This document shows positions 57,097 through 64,000 of a stretch of 64,000 bases of DNA, in pieces. Under the pieces are notes generated by a model, which searched no databases, was not told where the DNA came from, and worked only from the letters and a program-made list of their open reading frames with translations. The stretch is from positions 682,001 through 746,000 of the forward strand of contig NZ_JBEGII010000001.1 in the NCBI RefSeq assembly GCF_040675875.1, in the 5' to 3' direction. The translations under genes and the position numbers were made by a program. Origin of the DNA: Microbacterium sp. LWO12-1.2 (GTDB lineage Bacteria > Actinomycetota > Actinomycetes > Actinomycetales > Microbacteriaceae). Each line of letters starts with the position of its first letter. Position 1 is the stretch's first letter.

Positions 57097-58190
57097 GCGA
57101 TTTCATCCCCCCGGCAAAGCCGATCATCGGCGAAGAAGAACGCGAGGCCGTCGACCGGGTGCTGCGCAGCGGCATGGTCGCGCAGGGCCCCGAGGTCGCC
57201 TCGTTCGAGCAGGAGTTCTCCGCGCACTTCGTGCCGGGCCGCCCCTCCGTCGCCGTCAACTCCGGCACGGCAGGGCTCCACCTCGGTCTGCTCGCGGCAG
57301 GTGTCGGCGCAGGCGACGAGGTCATCGTGCCGTCGTTCACATTCGCCGCCACGGGCAACTCGGTAGCCCTCACGGGCGCGACGCCGGTGTTCGTCGACAT
57401 CGAGCCCGATACCTTCAGCCTCGACCCCGCGGCCGTAGCCGCGGCTATCACGCCGAAGACCAAGGGCATCCTGCCTGTGCACCTCTATGGGCACCCGGCG
57501 CGTATGCGCGAGCTCGAGGCACTGGCGTCAGAGCGCGGTGTCGCCCTGTACGAGGACGCAGCACAGGCGCACGGCGCCTCGCTCGACGGACGTCCCGTCG
57601 GCTCCTTCGGCGAGTTCGCGATGTTCAGCCTCTACCCGACGAAGAACATGACCAGTGGTGAGGGCGGCATGGTCACGACGGCCACCGACGAGATCGCGCG
57701 GCAGGTCAAACTCCTGCGCAACCAGGGTATGGAGCGTCAGTACGAGAACGAGGTCATCGGCTTCAATGCCCGTATGACCGACCTGCATGCCGCGATCGGT
57801 CGTGTGCAGCTGACCAAGGTCGACGCGTGGACGAAGACCCGTCAGCAGAATGCGGCGTTCCTCGACGCGAACCTTCAGGGCGTCGTTGTCCCGGTCGTCG
57901 CAGACGGTGCCGTGCACGTGTACCACCAGTACACGATCCGCGTCCCCGAGGACCGCGACGGCTTCGTGGCCGCGCTGAAGAACGAGCACAACGTGGGCGC
58001 CGGGGTCTACTACCCGATCCCGAACCACCGACTGCCCTCGCTTGCGCACTTCGCACCAGGACTCGACCTTCCCGAGACCGAGCGCGCGGCGCGGGAGGTG
58101 GCCTCGCTGCCGGTGCATCCCTCGCTGAGCCAGGACGACCTGGAGCGCATCGTCGCCGCCGTGAACACCATCGCAGGAGCGGGCGCCTGA
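57093..58190 (+). CDS. DegT/DnrJ/EryC1-family sugar aminotransferase (WbpE-like)
   Basis: 365 aa. PLP enzyme adding the amino group to a 3-keto nucleotide sugar. PLP lysine in SLYPTKNMTSGEGG; other marks are NSGTAGLHL, PSFTFAATGN and EDAAQAHGA. Overlaps the acetyltransferase by GTGA and shares its stop A with the dehydrogenase ATG (TGATG). Together with both neighbours it specifies the 2,3-diacetamido-2,3-dideoxy-hexuronic acid route. Confidence 0.9.
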   Translation: MSDFIPPAKPIIGEEEREAVDRVLRSGMVAQGPEVASFEQEFSAHFVPGRPSVAVNSGTAGLHLGLLAAGVGAGDEVIVPSFTFAATGNSVALTGATPVFVDIEPDTFSLDPAAVAAAITPKTKGILPVHLYGHPARMRELEALASERGVALYEDAAQAHGASLDGRPVGSFGEFAMFSLYPTKNMTSGEGGMVTTATDEIARQVKLLRNQGMERQYENEVIGFNARMTDLHAAIGRVQLTKVDAWTKTRQQNAAFLDANLQGVVVPVVADGAVHVYHQYTIRVPEDRDGFVAALKNEHNVGAGVYYPIPNHRLPSLAHFAPGLDLPETERAAREVASLPVHPSLSQDDLERIVAAVNTIAGAGA

Positions 58191-59176
58191 TGGCCAACCT
58201 GCGCGCTGGCCTGCTGGGCGTCGGGATGATGGGGCGTAACCACGCCCGCGTGCTCCGCGACGTCGACGGTATCGACCTCGTCGCGATCGCGGACCCCGGT
58301 GGTGACCCGCACAAGGTCGCAGGCGAACTCTCGATCTTGCCGGACATCGAGTCTCTCATCGCGGCCGGAATCGACATCGCGGTGGTCGCGGTGCCGACCG
58401 CCTTCCACGAGGATGCCGCGCTCAAGCTCGCTGAAGCCGGTGTCCACACGCTCGTGGAGAAGCCGATCGCGCACTCCGTGGAGGCGGGGCGACGGATGAC
58501 CGATGCCTTCGCTGCCAAGGGCCTCATCGGTGCCGTCGGCCATGTCGAGCGTTTCAACCCCGCCGTGCAAGAGATGCGCCGCCGGATCGAAGGCGGTGAG
58601 CTCGGCGACGTCTACCAGATCGCGACGCGCCGCCAGAGCACATTCCCCGCCCGCATCGCCGACGTCGGTGTCGCGAAGGATCTCGCCTCGCACGACATCG
58701 ACCTCACGAGCTGGGTCGCCCAGAGCGAATACACGACCGTGTTCGCCCAGACCGCACACAAGAGCGGTCGCGAGTTCGAGGACATGATCACCGTCACGGG
58801 GCGTCTCGCGAACGGTGTGATCGTCAACCACCTCGTGAACTGGCTGTCGCCGATGAAGGAACGGGTCACCGTTGCCACAGGTGACCGCGGCACGTTCATC
58901 GCCGATACCTCCACCGGCGACCTCACGTTCTACGCCAACGGGACGATCCCTCTCGAGTGGGAGTCGATGCTGGCCTTCCGTGGCGTGTCGGAAGGCGACA
59001 TCACGCGCTACTCCTTCGCTAAGCGGGAGCCGCTCAAGGTGGAGCACGAAGCGTTCCGCGATGCCGTTCTCGGCAAGCCGAACCACGTGGTCACCATGGA
59101 ACAGGGCCTCCGCACGCTCGAGGTCGTCGAAGCCGCACTGGCATCCGCCGGTACCGGCGCATCCGTAGCACTCTGA
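58190..59176 (+). CDS. Gfo/Idh/MocA-family sugar dehydrogenase (WbpB-like)
   Basis: 328 aa. NAD-dependent oxidation of position 3 of a UDP-acetamido-hexuronate is the likely reaction. GVGMMGRNHAR binds NAD; EKPIAHS holds the catalytic Lys; the HDIDLTSW segment is typical of the C-terminal domain. The family is broad, so the exact substrate comes from the WbpD/E neighbours. UDP-GlcNAc 6-dehydrogenase (WbpA), needed to make the substrate, is not in the window. Confidence 0.86.
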   Translation: MANLRAGLLGVGMMGRNHARVLRDVDGIDLVAIADPGGDPHKVAGELSILPDIESLIAAGIDIAVVAVPTAFHEDAALKLAEAGVHTLVEKPIAHSVEAGRRMTDAFAAKGLIGAVGHVERFNPAVQEMRRRIEGGELGDVYQIATRRQSTFPARIADVGVAKDLASHDIDLTSWVAQSEYTTVFAQTAHKSGREFEDMITVTGRLANGVIVNHLVNWLSPMKERVTVATGDRGTFIADTSTGDLTFYANGTIPLEWESMLAFRGVSEGDITRYSFAKREPLKVEHEAFRDAVLGKPNHVVTMEQGLRTLEVVEAALASAGTGASVAL

Positions 59177-59186
59177 ACGCGAGAAC

Positions 59187-60989
59187 ATGAAACGCATCTG
59201 GCCGGTCCTCAAGGCCCTCCTCCCGCTGCTGCCGACAGGTGCGCAGCGGTACTTCGTCGGCTACATGATCGCCACGACGCTCATCACGGTGCTCGATGTG
59301 GTGGCGATGTCATTGCTCGCGCTCATCATCGGTCCGGCGCTGACGGGAGGTGCGCTGAACATCCCGCTGATCGGCGAGGTGTCGACGGACATGACTCCGT
59401 TGCTCGTCCTCGGTGCCTGCGCGTTGATCATCCTGAAGTCGGTGCTCTCGGTCACGCTGCACTGGTTCGCCACTCGCCGGTTCGCGAAGTACGAGCTCGA
59501 GATCGGCGATCGGATGTTCAAGGCCTACATCAACTCCAGCTGGGAAGAGCGCTCCAAGCGCACTGTCGCGGAGATCACCCGAATCGCGGACGGCGGCATC
59601 GCCAACACGATGTCGGGGTTCCTGTTGCCCTTGATGCGTGTTCCGAGCTCGGTGTTCACCTTTGTCCTGATCATCGGGGTGCTTCTCGTCGTAGACCCGA
59701 TCACCGCGATCATCGCCATGGTGTATCTGCTGCTTGTCGCCTTCGTCGTACACCAGGTCGTCACCCGGCGCTCGCTGGAAGCGGCGACCGTCAACCGCAA
59801 CTACAGCTATCGCGTCGCGATCCTGATGACCGAGATGATGGAGGCGCTGAAGGAGCTCAGCCTGCGCAACCGACTCGCCGATGTCGCGCAGCTGGTGACG
59901 GACAGCCGGCACCACTCGGTGCGGGCGCGGGCGAACGCGTCGTTCCTCGGTGTGGTCCCGTCCTTCGCCTTCGAGTCCGCCCTGATCGGAGGCGTCGTCA
60001 TCATCGGAGCTGTCTCCTTCTGGCAGGGCGGCCTGGCCGCTGCGCTGTCTTCTGTGGCGCTCTTCACTGCGACTGGCTTCCGGTTGATCCCCGCGATCAG
60101 CGGCATCCAGGGCGGTATCGTGCAGGGTGTCGCGAGCATTCCCGCGGCGCAGGACGTCATTGGCGACCTCACCGCCGCCGAGAAGGACATGGAGGTCTCA
60201 CGGACGCCGGCCGATACTGCCGAGCTCGCCGAGAACCCGCGTCTTCTCAGGCTGTCCGACGTTCACTTCCGCTATCCCGGTGCGGACGAGGACGTCATCC
60301 GCGGTCTCTCGCTCGACATCCCGCTCGGGAGCTCCCTGGGAATCGTCGGCCCCTCAGGGGCGGGAAAATCGACCCTCATCGACCTGCTTCTCGGTCTCAG
60401 TCAGGCGACCACCGGAGAGATCGAGATCGACGGCCATCCACTCACCAACGTGCTGCGTCAGTGGCGCGGACGGGTGGGATATGTGCCGCAGCGAGTTGCG
60501 CTGTTCGACGCCTCGATCGCGCAGAACGTGGCGCTCACCTGGACCGAGGAGATCGACCGTGAGCGCGTCGAGTACGCGCTGGAGCGTGCGCAGCTCAGTT
60601 CGCTGGTCGCCTCTCGCGCGAACGGCATCGATGAGCGCATCGGCGAGCGGGGAGTCTCGCTCTCCGGAGGACAGCAGCAGCGCCTCGGCATCGCCAGAGC
60701 CCTGTACACCGACCCGCTCGTTCTCGTGCTCGACGAGGCGACAAGCTCTCTCGACACGAAGACCGAGGACGAGGTCACCAAAGCGATCCGCTCGCTCCGT
60801 GGCGAGGTGACGCTGATCTCGGTGGCACACCGACTGTCGACGATCAAGGACTACGATCGCATCTGCTACATGGACGACGGCGTGATCGCGGCGCAGGGAT
60901 CGTTCATCGAGGTCGCATCCTCGCTGCCGGCCTTCGCCGAGCAGGTCCTGCTTGCGGGACTCGCCGGAGAACTCGAGCGCAAGGCCTGA
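59187..60989 (+). CDS. PglK/MsbA-like ABC flippase (fused permease-ATPase)
   Basis: 600 aa half-transporter, active as dimer. Six membrane helices (about 20-310), then the nucleotide-binding domain: GPSGAGKST, a Q-loop PQRVALF, signature LSGGQQQR, Walker B LVLDEATSSLD and SVAHRLST. PglK-type proteins flip lipid-linked oligosaccharides. It is 10 bases after the dehydrogenase gene, in the same operon, which suggests that the product carrying the diacetamido sugar is flipped rather than exported by the TagGH pair. Confidence 0.88.
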   Translation: MKRIWPVLKALLPLLPTGAQRYFVGYMIATTLITVLDVVAMSLLALIIGPALTGGALNIPLIGEVSTDMTPLLVLGACALIILKSVLSVTLHWFATRRFAKYELEIGDRMFKAYINSSWEERSKRTVAEITRIADGGIANTMSGFLLPLMRVPSSVFTFVLIIGVLLVVDPITAIIAMVYLLLVAFVVHQVVTRRSLEAATVNRNYSYRVAILMTEMMEALKELSLRNRLADVAQLVTDSRHHSVRARANASFLGVVPSFAFESALIGGVVIIGAVSFWQGGLAAALSSVALFTATGFRLIPAISGIQGGIVQGVASIPAAQDVIGDLTAAEKDMEVSRTPADTAELAENPRLLRLSDVHFRYPGADEDVIRGLSLDIPLGSSLGIVGPSGAGKSTLIDLLLGLSQATTGEIEIDGHPLTNVLRQWRGRVGYVPQRVALFDASIAQNVALTWTEEIDRERVEYALERAQLSSLVASRANGIDERIGERGVSLSGGQQQRLGIARALYTDPLVLVLDEATSSLDTKTEDEVTKAIRSLRGEVTLISVAHRLSTIKDYDRICYMDDGVIAAQGSFIEVASSLPAFAEQVLLAGLAGELERKA

Positions 60990-61006
60990 GGCCTCTCGCG
61001 CGCTGC

Positions 61007-61036
61007 CACCGACCGGATCAGCTGATCCGGTCGGTG
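61007..61036. terminator. Two-way terminator between flippase and GT2 genes
   Basis: CACCGACCGGATCA pairs perfectly with TGATCCGGTCGGTG around a 2-base centre (four unpaired in practice). It contains the stop and last codons of the leftward GT2 gene. Confidence 0.7.
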
Positions 61037-62106
61037 CGGTTGGCGGCGAAGAACAGGCGCATCATGCCCTGTCTGTGCAGCGACAGCCACGGGTTCGGTG
61101 TCAGAAGTGCGCCGAAGGAACGCTGATTCCAGCGATCGTTGGCGAGCACCTTGATCCGCTCTACGTCGGGGGCGGCTGCGAACGCTTCCGCGATGATCCG
61201 GTGGTCGACACGGGACAGTAGTCGGAGCGCACGGGGCGCCAGCTGTTCGAGGCGGTCGAGCGTGTCTCGCAGCTCGGGCTGGTGGGACACGAGCTCTTCC
61301 GCGCTTGTCGCTCGCACACCGATCGCGCTGAGGAACTGGATGCGCAGGAGCTTGACGACGATTGCGGTCCGAGACTGTTCGCGCAGACTGCGGAACCAGT
61401 CTGCGCCCTCAAGTTCGGCGAGGAAAGCGAAGTCCTCTCGCACAGGGCGCGGAGTGAAGGTGACTCGATCCTTCTCGTCCTCGTGACCGACGTAGGCCGG
61501 GCCGTCGATGTCGACGGCGAGGTTCCGTCCGCGGAACCAAAGCTCGGCGGTGAAAGCGATGTCCTCGCCGGAGGAGAGCCCCTCGGAGAAGCGCAGGTGT
61601 CCGAATCTGTCGCGGTCGATCAGACCGAGCGGCGCGCTCCGGTACGCGAGGCGGTCCTTTGCGGCATCCAGACGCCGTGATCGTCTGCCATCTCGCAGCG
61701 GAGGCAGCGGGTTGTTGTGCCGCCCGATGATCGCGATCTTCGGTATCACGGTGCTTGCGCCTGTCGATCGCTGCACACGGAGCCAGGAGTCGAGTGCGCC
61801 GGGGGCGAACTCGTCGTCGGAGCCGAGGAGCGCGATGAACGGTGCAGTGGAGTTCGCGAAGCCTGCGTTCATCGGTCCGGCGGGGGAGCGGATGCCGTCT
61901 TGGAGATCGAGCATGAGAACGCGGTCGTCGGTGGCGAGGTCGCCGAGGTTGTCGCGGATGATCGCAGGATCGATGTTGTGTGCGACGACGATGACTCGCA
62001 CTGGCGCCTCGGTGCCGTCGAGCACCGAGGCGACGGCACGCCGGATAGGACGGCTCGCGGAGTGGACCGCGATCGTAACGTCCACCAGAGGAGCGACAGC
62101 GGTCAC
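61018..62106 (-). CDS. GT2 glycosyltransferase paralog A
   Basis: 362 aa. GT-A core at 1-230: VDVTIAVHSASRPIRRAV, VVAHNID, LGSDDEFAPG (DxD position) and LSSGEDIAFT. The C-terminal 130 residues are helical and end in NPWLSLHRQGMM, shared with its two neighbours. GTG 62106 overlaps the stop of paralog B by 4 bases. Probably adds sugar residues to the glycan made by this cluster; donors are unknown. No membrane helix. Confidence 0.83.
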   Translation of the reverse strand: MTAVAPLVDVTIAVHSASRPIRRAVASVLDGTEAPVRVIVVAHNIDPAIIRDNLGDLATDDRVLMLDLQDGIRSPAGPMNAGFANSTAPFIALLGSDDEFAPGALDSWLRVQRSTGASTVIPKIAIIGRHNNPLPPLRDGRRSRRLDAAKDRLAYRSAPLGLIDRDRFGHLRFSEGLSSGEDIAFTAELWFRGRNLAVDIDGPAYVGHEDEKDRVTFTPRPVREDFAFLAELEGADWFRSLREQSRTAIVVKLLRIQFLSAIGVRATSAEELVSHQPELRDTLDRLEQLAPRALRLLSRVDHRIIAEAFAAAPDVERIKVLANDRWNQRSFGALLTPNPWLSLHRQGMMRLFFAANRTDRIS

Positions 62107-63188
62107 AGCTGGCCGACCCTCTGCGAGCGCGCACCGGCGAAAAGCGTGCGTAGCGGCGCCTGCCGGTGCAGGGCCAGGAACGGATTCCGGGTGAGCTGTG
62201 CTCCGAGGGAGAGGTAGATCCATCGACGCCCGAGGAGGGCGCGTGTGCGCTCGGGATCAGGGTAGCCGGTGCGAAGCTCGTCGATGACCCGTCGGTCCGC
62301 CTGCGAGAGGACGGACAGCACCCCCGGCGCCCACCCGCAGACCCGATCCAGCATTCGGAGGAGTTCGTCGCTCACCGACGCGATCCCCGGGCTGTCGAGG
62401 CGGGCGGCCACCGCATCGAAGAAGTGGATGCGAATCAGCTTGACCGCGAGCGCGCGTCGATCAGCGGACGATGTGCGGGCGAACCAGTCCGCGTCCTCGA
62501 TCGTACGCAGGAACTCGAAATCGGCCGCGACGCTCCGTGGAGCAGATGTGACCCGGTCGTCCGCGTCGTCGTGTCCCACATAGGGCGGGCCGTAAAGGTC
62601 ATACGCAATGCTCTCCGCGGTGATCCAGAGTGCGGCCGAGTAGGAGAGATCCTCGCCCGATGCCAGGCCCTGCGCGAACCGGAGGTCGCCGAAGCGTGAA
62701 CGGTCGATGAGGCCGAGTGGCGCGCTCCGATAGTGCAGACGATCGCGATCCGCGCTAAGACCGGTGGTGCGACGGCCTCGCCTGACCGGCGGGTACGGGT
62801 CTGGGCCGCCCGTCACGAGTCGAATGCGACCGATCACCACCTGGGCTCCGGTGCGCCGCTGGAGAGCGAGCCAGGAGTCGATCGCGCCCGGCGCGAACTC
62901 GTCGTCAGAGCCGAGGAGTGTGTGGAACCGCGCCGTGGCCTCCGCCATACCGAGGTTCATCGGGCCGGCCGGCGATGGAATGCCGTCGCGCAGGGCGAGC
63001 AGACGCACGTCCGGGTGATCGGCGTACTCGCCGAGGTTCGTCCGGATGATCTCCGGGTCGATGTTGTGCGCGACCACGTTCACGCGGACCGGCGCCGCAG
63101 TGCCGTTCACGACGGAGGCGACGGCGCGCGCGATCGGGCGGGTGGCTGAGTGGACGGCGATCGTGACATCGACAAGTGGAGATTCCAT
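62103..63188 (-). CDS. GT2 glycosyltransferase paralog B
   Basis: 361 aa. Closely similar to paralogs A and C over its full length: VDVTIAVHSATRPI, LGSDDEFAPGAID, SAPLGLIDRSRFG, GLASGEDLSY, and NPFLALHRQAP at the end. ATG 63188 has TAACAT nine bases upstream, so an internal promoter may drive B and A. The divergence of donor-side loops among paralogs suggests different sugars or linkages. Coupled to A by a 4-base overlap. Confidence 0.83.
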   Translation of the reverse strand: MESPLVDVTIAVHSATRPIARAVASVVNGTAAPVRVNVVAHNIDPEIIRTNLGEYADHPDVRLLALRDGIPSPAGPMNLGMAEATARFHTLLGSDDEFAPGAIDSWLALQRRTGAQVVIGRIRLVTGGPDPYPPVRRGRRTTGLSADRDRLHYRSAPLGLIDRSRFGDLRFAQGLASGEDLSYSAALWITAESIAYDLYGPPYVGHDDADDRVTSAPRSVAADFEFLRTIEDADWFARTSSADRRALAVKLIRIHFFDAVAARLDSPGIASVSDELLRMLDRVCGWAPGVLSVLSQADRRVIDELRTGYPDPERTRALLGRRWIYLSLGAQLTRNPFLALHRQAPLRTLFAGARSQRVGQL

Positions 63189-63224
63189 ACCAGGTCGATG
63201 TTACCGCGAGGCTTCGGCTCGTCC

Positions 63225-64000
63225 CTACGGCAGCATGTCGCGGAGCGTGCGATACGGCGCCTGTCGGTGCAGCGAGAGGAACGGGTTTGCGGTCAGGCGA
63301 CCGTCCGGGCCGCCTCCCCACCGAGCCGTGAGGTGGGTTCGGATCTGCTCCGCGGAGGGCGCGCTGCCACCGAGTTCGACCAGTACCTTCCGATCCGCTC
63401 GGGCGAGGAGGGCGATGGCGCCGGGGGACATCCGCTCGATCCTGGCGGCGACGGCGAGAAGCTCGGCGCTGTGTGCCTCGATACCGCCGGGGGCTTCGAG
63501 GCGCGCGGCAACGGCATCCATCAGATGCACGCGCAGGTTCTTGACGCCGAAGGCCCGTCGCAGGTCTGCGCCCGCCGCCGCGTACCAGGGCCGCGCAGCG
63601 ACGATATCCAGAAAGGCGAAGTCCTCAGCCAGCGGCCGCACCGTCCTGGTCACGCGATCGGTGGCGTCGTCGTGGCCGAAGTAGGCGGGGCCGTTCCGGT
63701 CGTAGGCGATGTGGGAGCCGGTGAACCAAAGCTCTGCGGTGAACTCCAGGTCCTCTCCCGACGCGAGGCCGGGGGTGAAACGGAGGTGCCCGAAGCGGGA
63801 GCGGTCGATGAGCCCGAGCGGCATGCATCGGTAAAGGAGCCGGTCCTTGACCGGATCGAGATCGCGCGTGCGTCCTCGCCGTGTGGGCGGCGTGGTCTCG
63901 ACGCTCTGCTCGACGCGGACACGAGGGATGACGGTCGTGGCTCCCGTCGACACGGCGACGGTATGCCAGGAGTCGAGTGCGCCGGGGTCGAGTTCATCGT
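63225..64000 (-). CDS. GT2 glycosyltransferase paralog C (5' end outside window)
   Basis: At least 257 aa, open to the window edge. The last bases of the window, read leftward, still encode the conserved segment ending DELDPGALDSW, which aligns with DDEFAPGALDSW of A and B, so about 95 N-terminal residues lie beyond 64000. Other marks are MPLGLIDRSRFG, GLASGEDLEFT and NPFLSLHRQAPY. The gene ends 36 bases before the start of B. Confidence 0.85.
   Translation of the reverse strand, partial: DELDPGALDSWHTVAVSTGATTVIPRVRVEQSVETTPPTRRGRTRDLDPVKDRLLYRCMPLGLIDRSRFGHLRFTPGLASGEDLEFTAELWFTGSHIAYDRNGPAYFGHDDATDRVTRTVRPLAEDFAFLDIVAARPWYAAAGADLRRAFGVKNLRVHLMDAVAARLEAPGGIEAHSAELLAVAARIERMSPGAIALLARADRKVLVELGGSAPSAEQIRTHLTARWGGGPDGRLTANPFLSLHRQAPYRTLRDMLP

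Noticed and set aside
56485..59176. Recent horizontal transfer of the diacetamido-sugar genes.
   Set aside because: Base composition and codon use look like the neighbours by eye, and there is no flanking mobile element; I cannot support it without a composition test.

Overview
This is high-GC actinobacterial chromosome. I place it in Microbacteriaceae, most likely Microbacterium. The grounds are gene content and order, the many GTG starts, and the frequent TANNNT hexamer 6-7 bases before a start codon, which suggests leaderless transcripts. I see no insertion sequence, prophage, plasmid gene or CRISPR array. Genes are packed tightly, often with 4-base stop/start overlaps, and no gene-free stretch exceeds 300 bases. 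Family calls come from reading motifs in the translations; no database search was run.

Region 1 (1-13.9 kb) is housekeeping. It holds tatB, a short membrane-protein gene, and a leftward mrp / DUF1003 / MgtE-N-CBS set. A rightward stress-protein / DUF4870 / hydrolase set follows. After that come an aminopeptidase P, an EEP-family membrane protein, a PHP phosphoesterase, a DUF817 membrane protein, a DEAD-box RNA helicase, a ferritin-like protein and DUF3107. As I remember it, much of this order resembles Mycobacterium tuberculosis around tatB-mrp and around rhlE.

Region 2 (14-31.5 kb) is a genome-maintenance neighbourhood that also looks conserved with mycobacteria. Its genes are an AdnA/AdnB-type helicase-nuclease pair, a kinase-fold protein that seems to lack catalytic residues, the Nudix enzyme NudC, a UvrD2-type helicase, an orphan E1-like protein of the kind used in thiazole/oxazole peptide biosynthesis, a Zincin_2 protein, a PDZ-Lon protease, a UPF0182 membrane protein and initiator tRNA-Met.

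Region 3 (31.6-43.7 kb) mixes metabolism and envelope genes. It has a nitrilase-family hydrolase, a PLP aminotransferase, an HtrA protease, three CDP-glycerol glycerophosphotransferase-family genes (teichoic-acid type) and a glycosyltransferase. Biotin ligase, a PH-domain protein and purK-purE follow.

Region 4 (43.7-64 kb) is mostly cell-surface glycopolymer genes. It contains an LCP ligase with an unusual four-segment membrane region, a sortase-anchored protein with two candidate sorting motifs, DUF4012, a GT4 enzyme and a secreted lysozyme-like/FG-GAP protein with nine calcium-loop repeats. A TagGH/Wzm-Wzt-type ABC exporter, a DUF6541 membrane protein, DUF2304 plus a polyprenyl-phosphate-type GT2, three genes for a 2,3-diacetamido-hexuronic-acid sugar, a PglK-like flippase and three tandem paralogous GT2 genes complete it. 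The last GT2 runs off the window. A working model is that nucleotide sugar is made, lipid-linked intermediates are assembled and flipped or exported, and the LCP enzyme attaches polymer to the wall. The substrates are inferred.

The most unusual signals are two very short ORFs that start exactly where a leaderless transcript would start, before the ABC exporter (51701-51730, four Arg in nine codons) and before the ferritin-like gene (12626-12658). Others are the putative pseudokinase, a DNA segment coding Arg7 on both strands, two overlapping divergent -10 boxes, and the GT2/diacetamido-sugar cluster at the right end.
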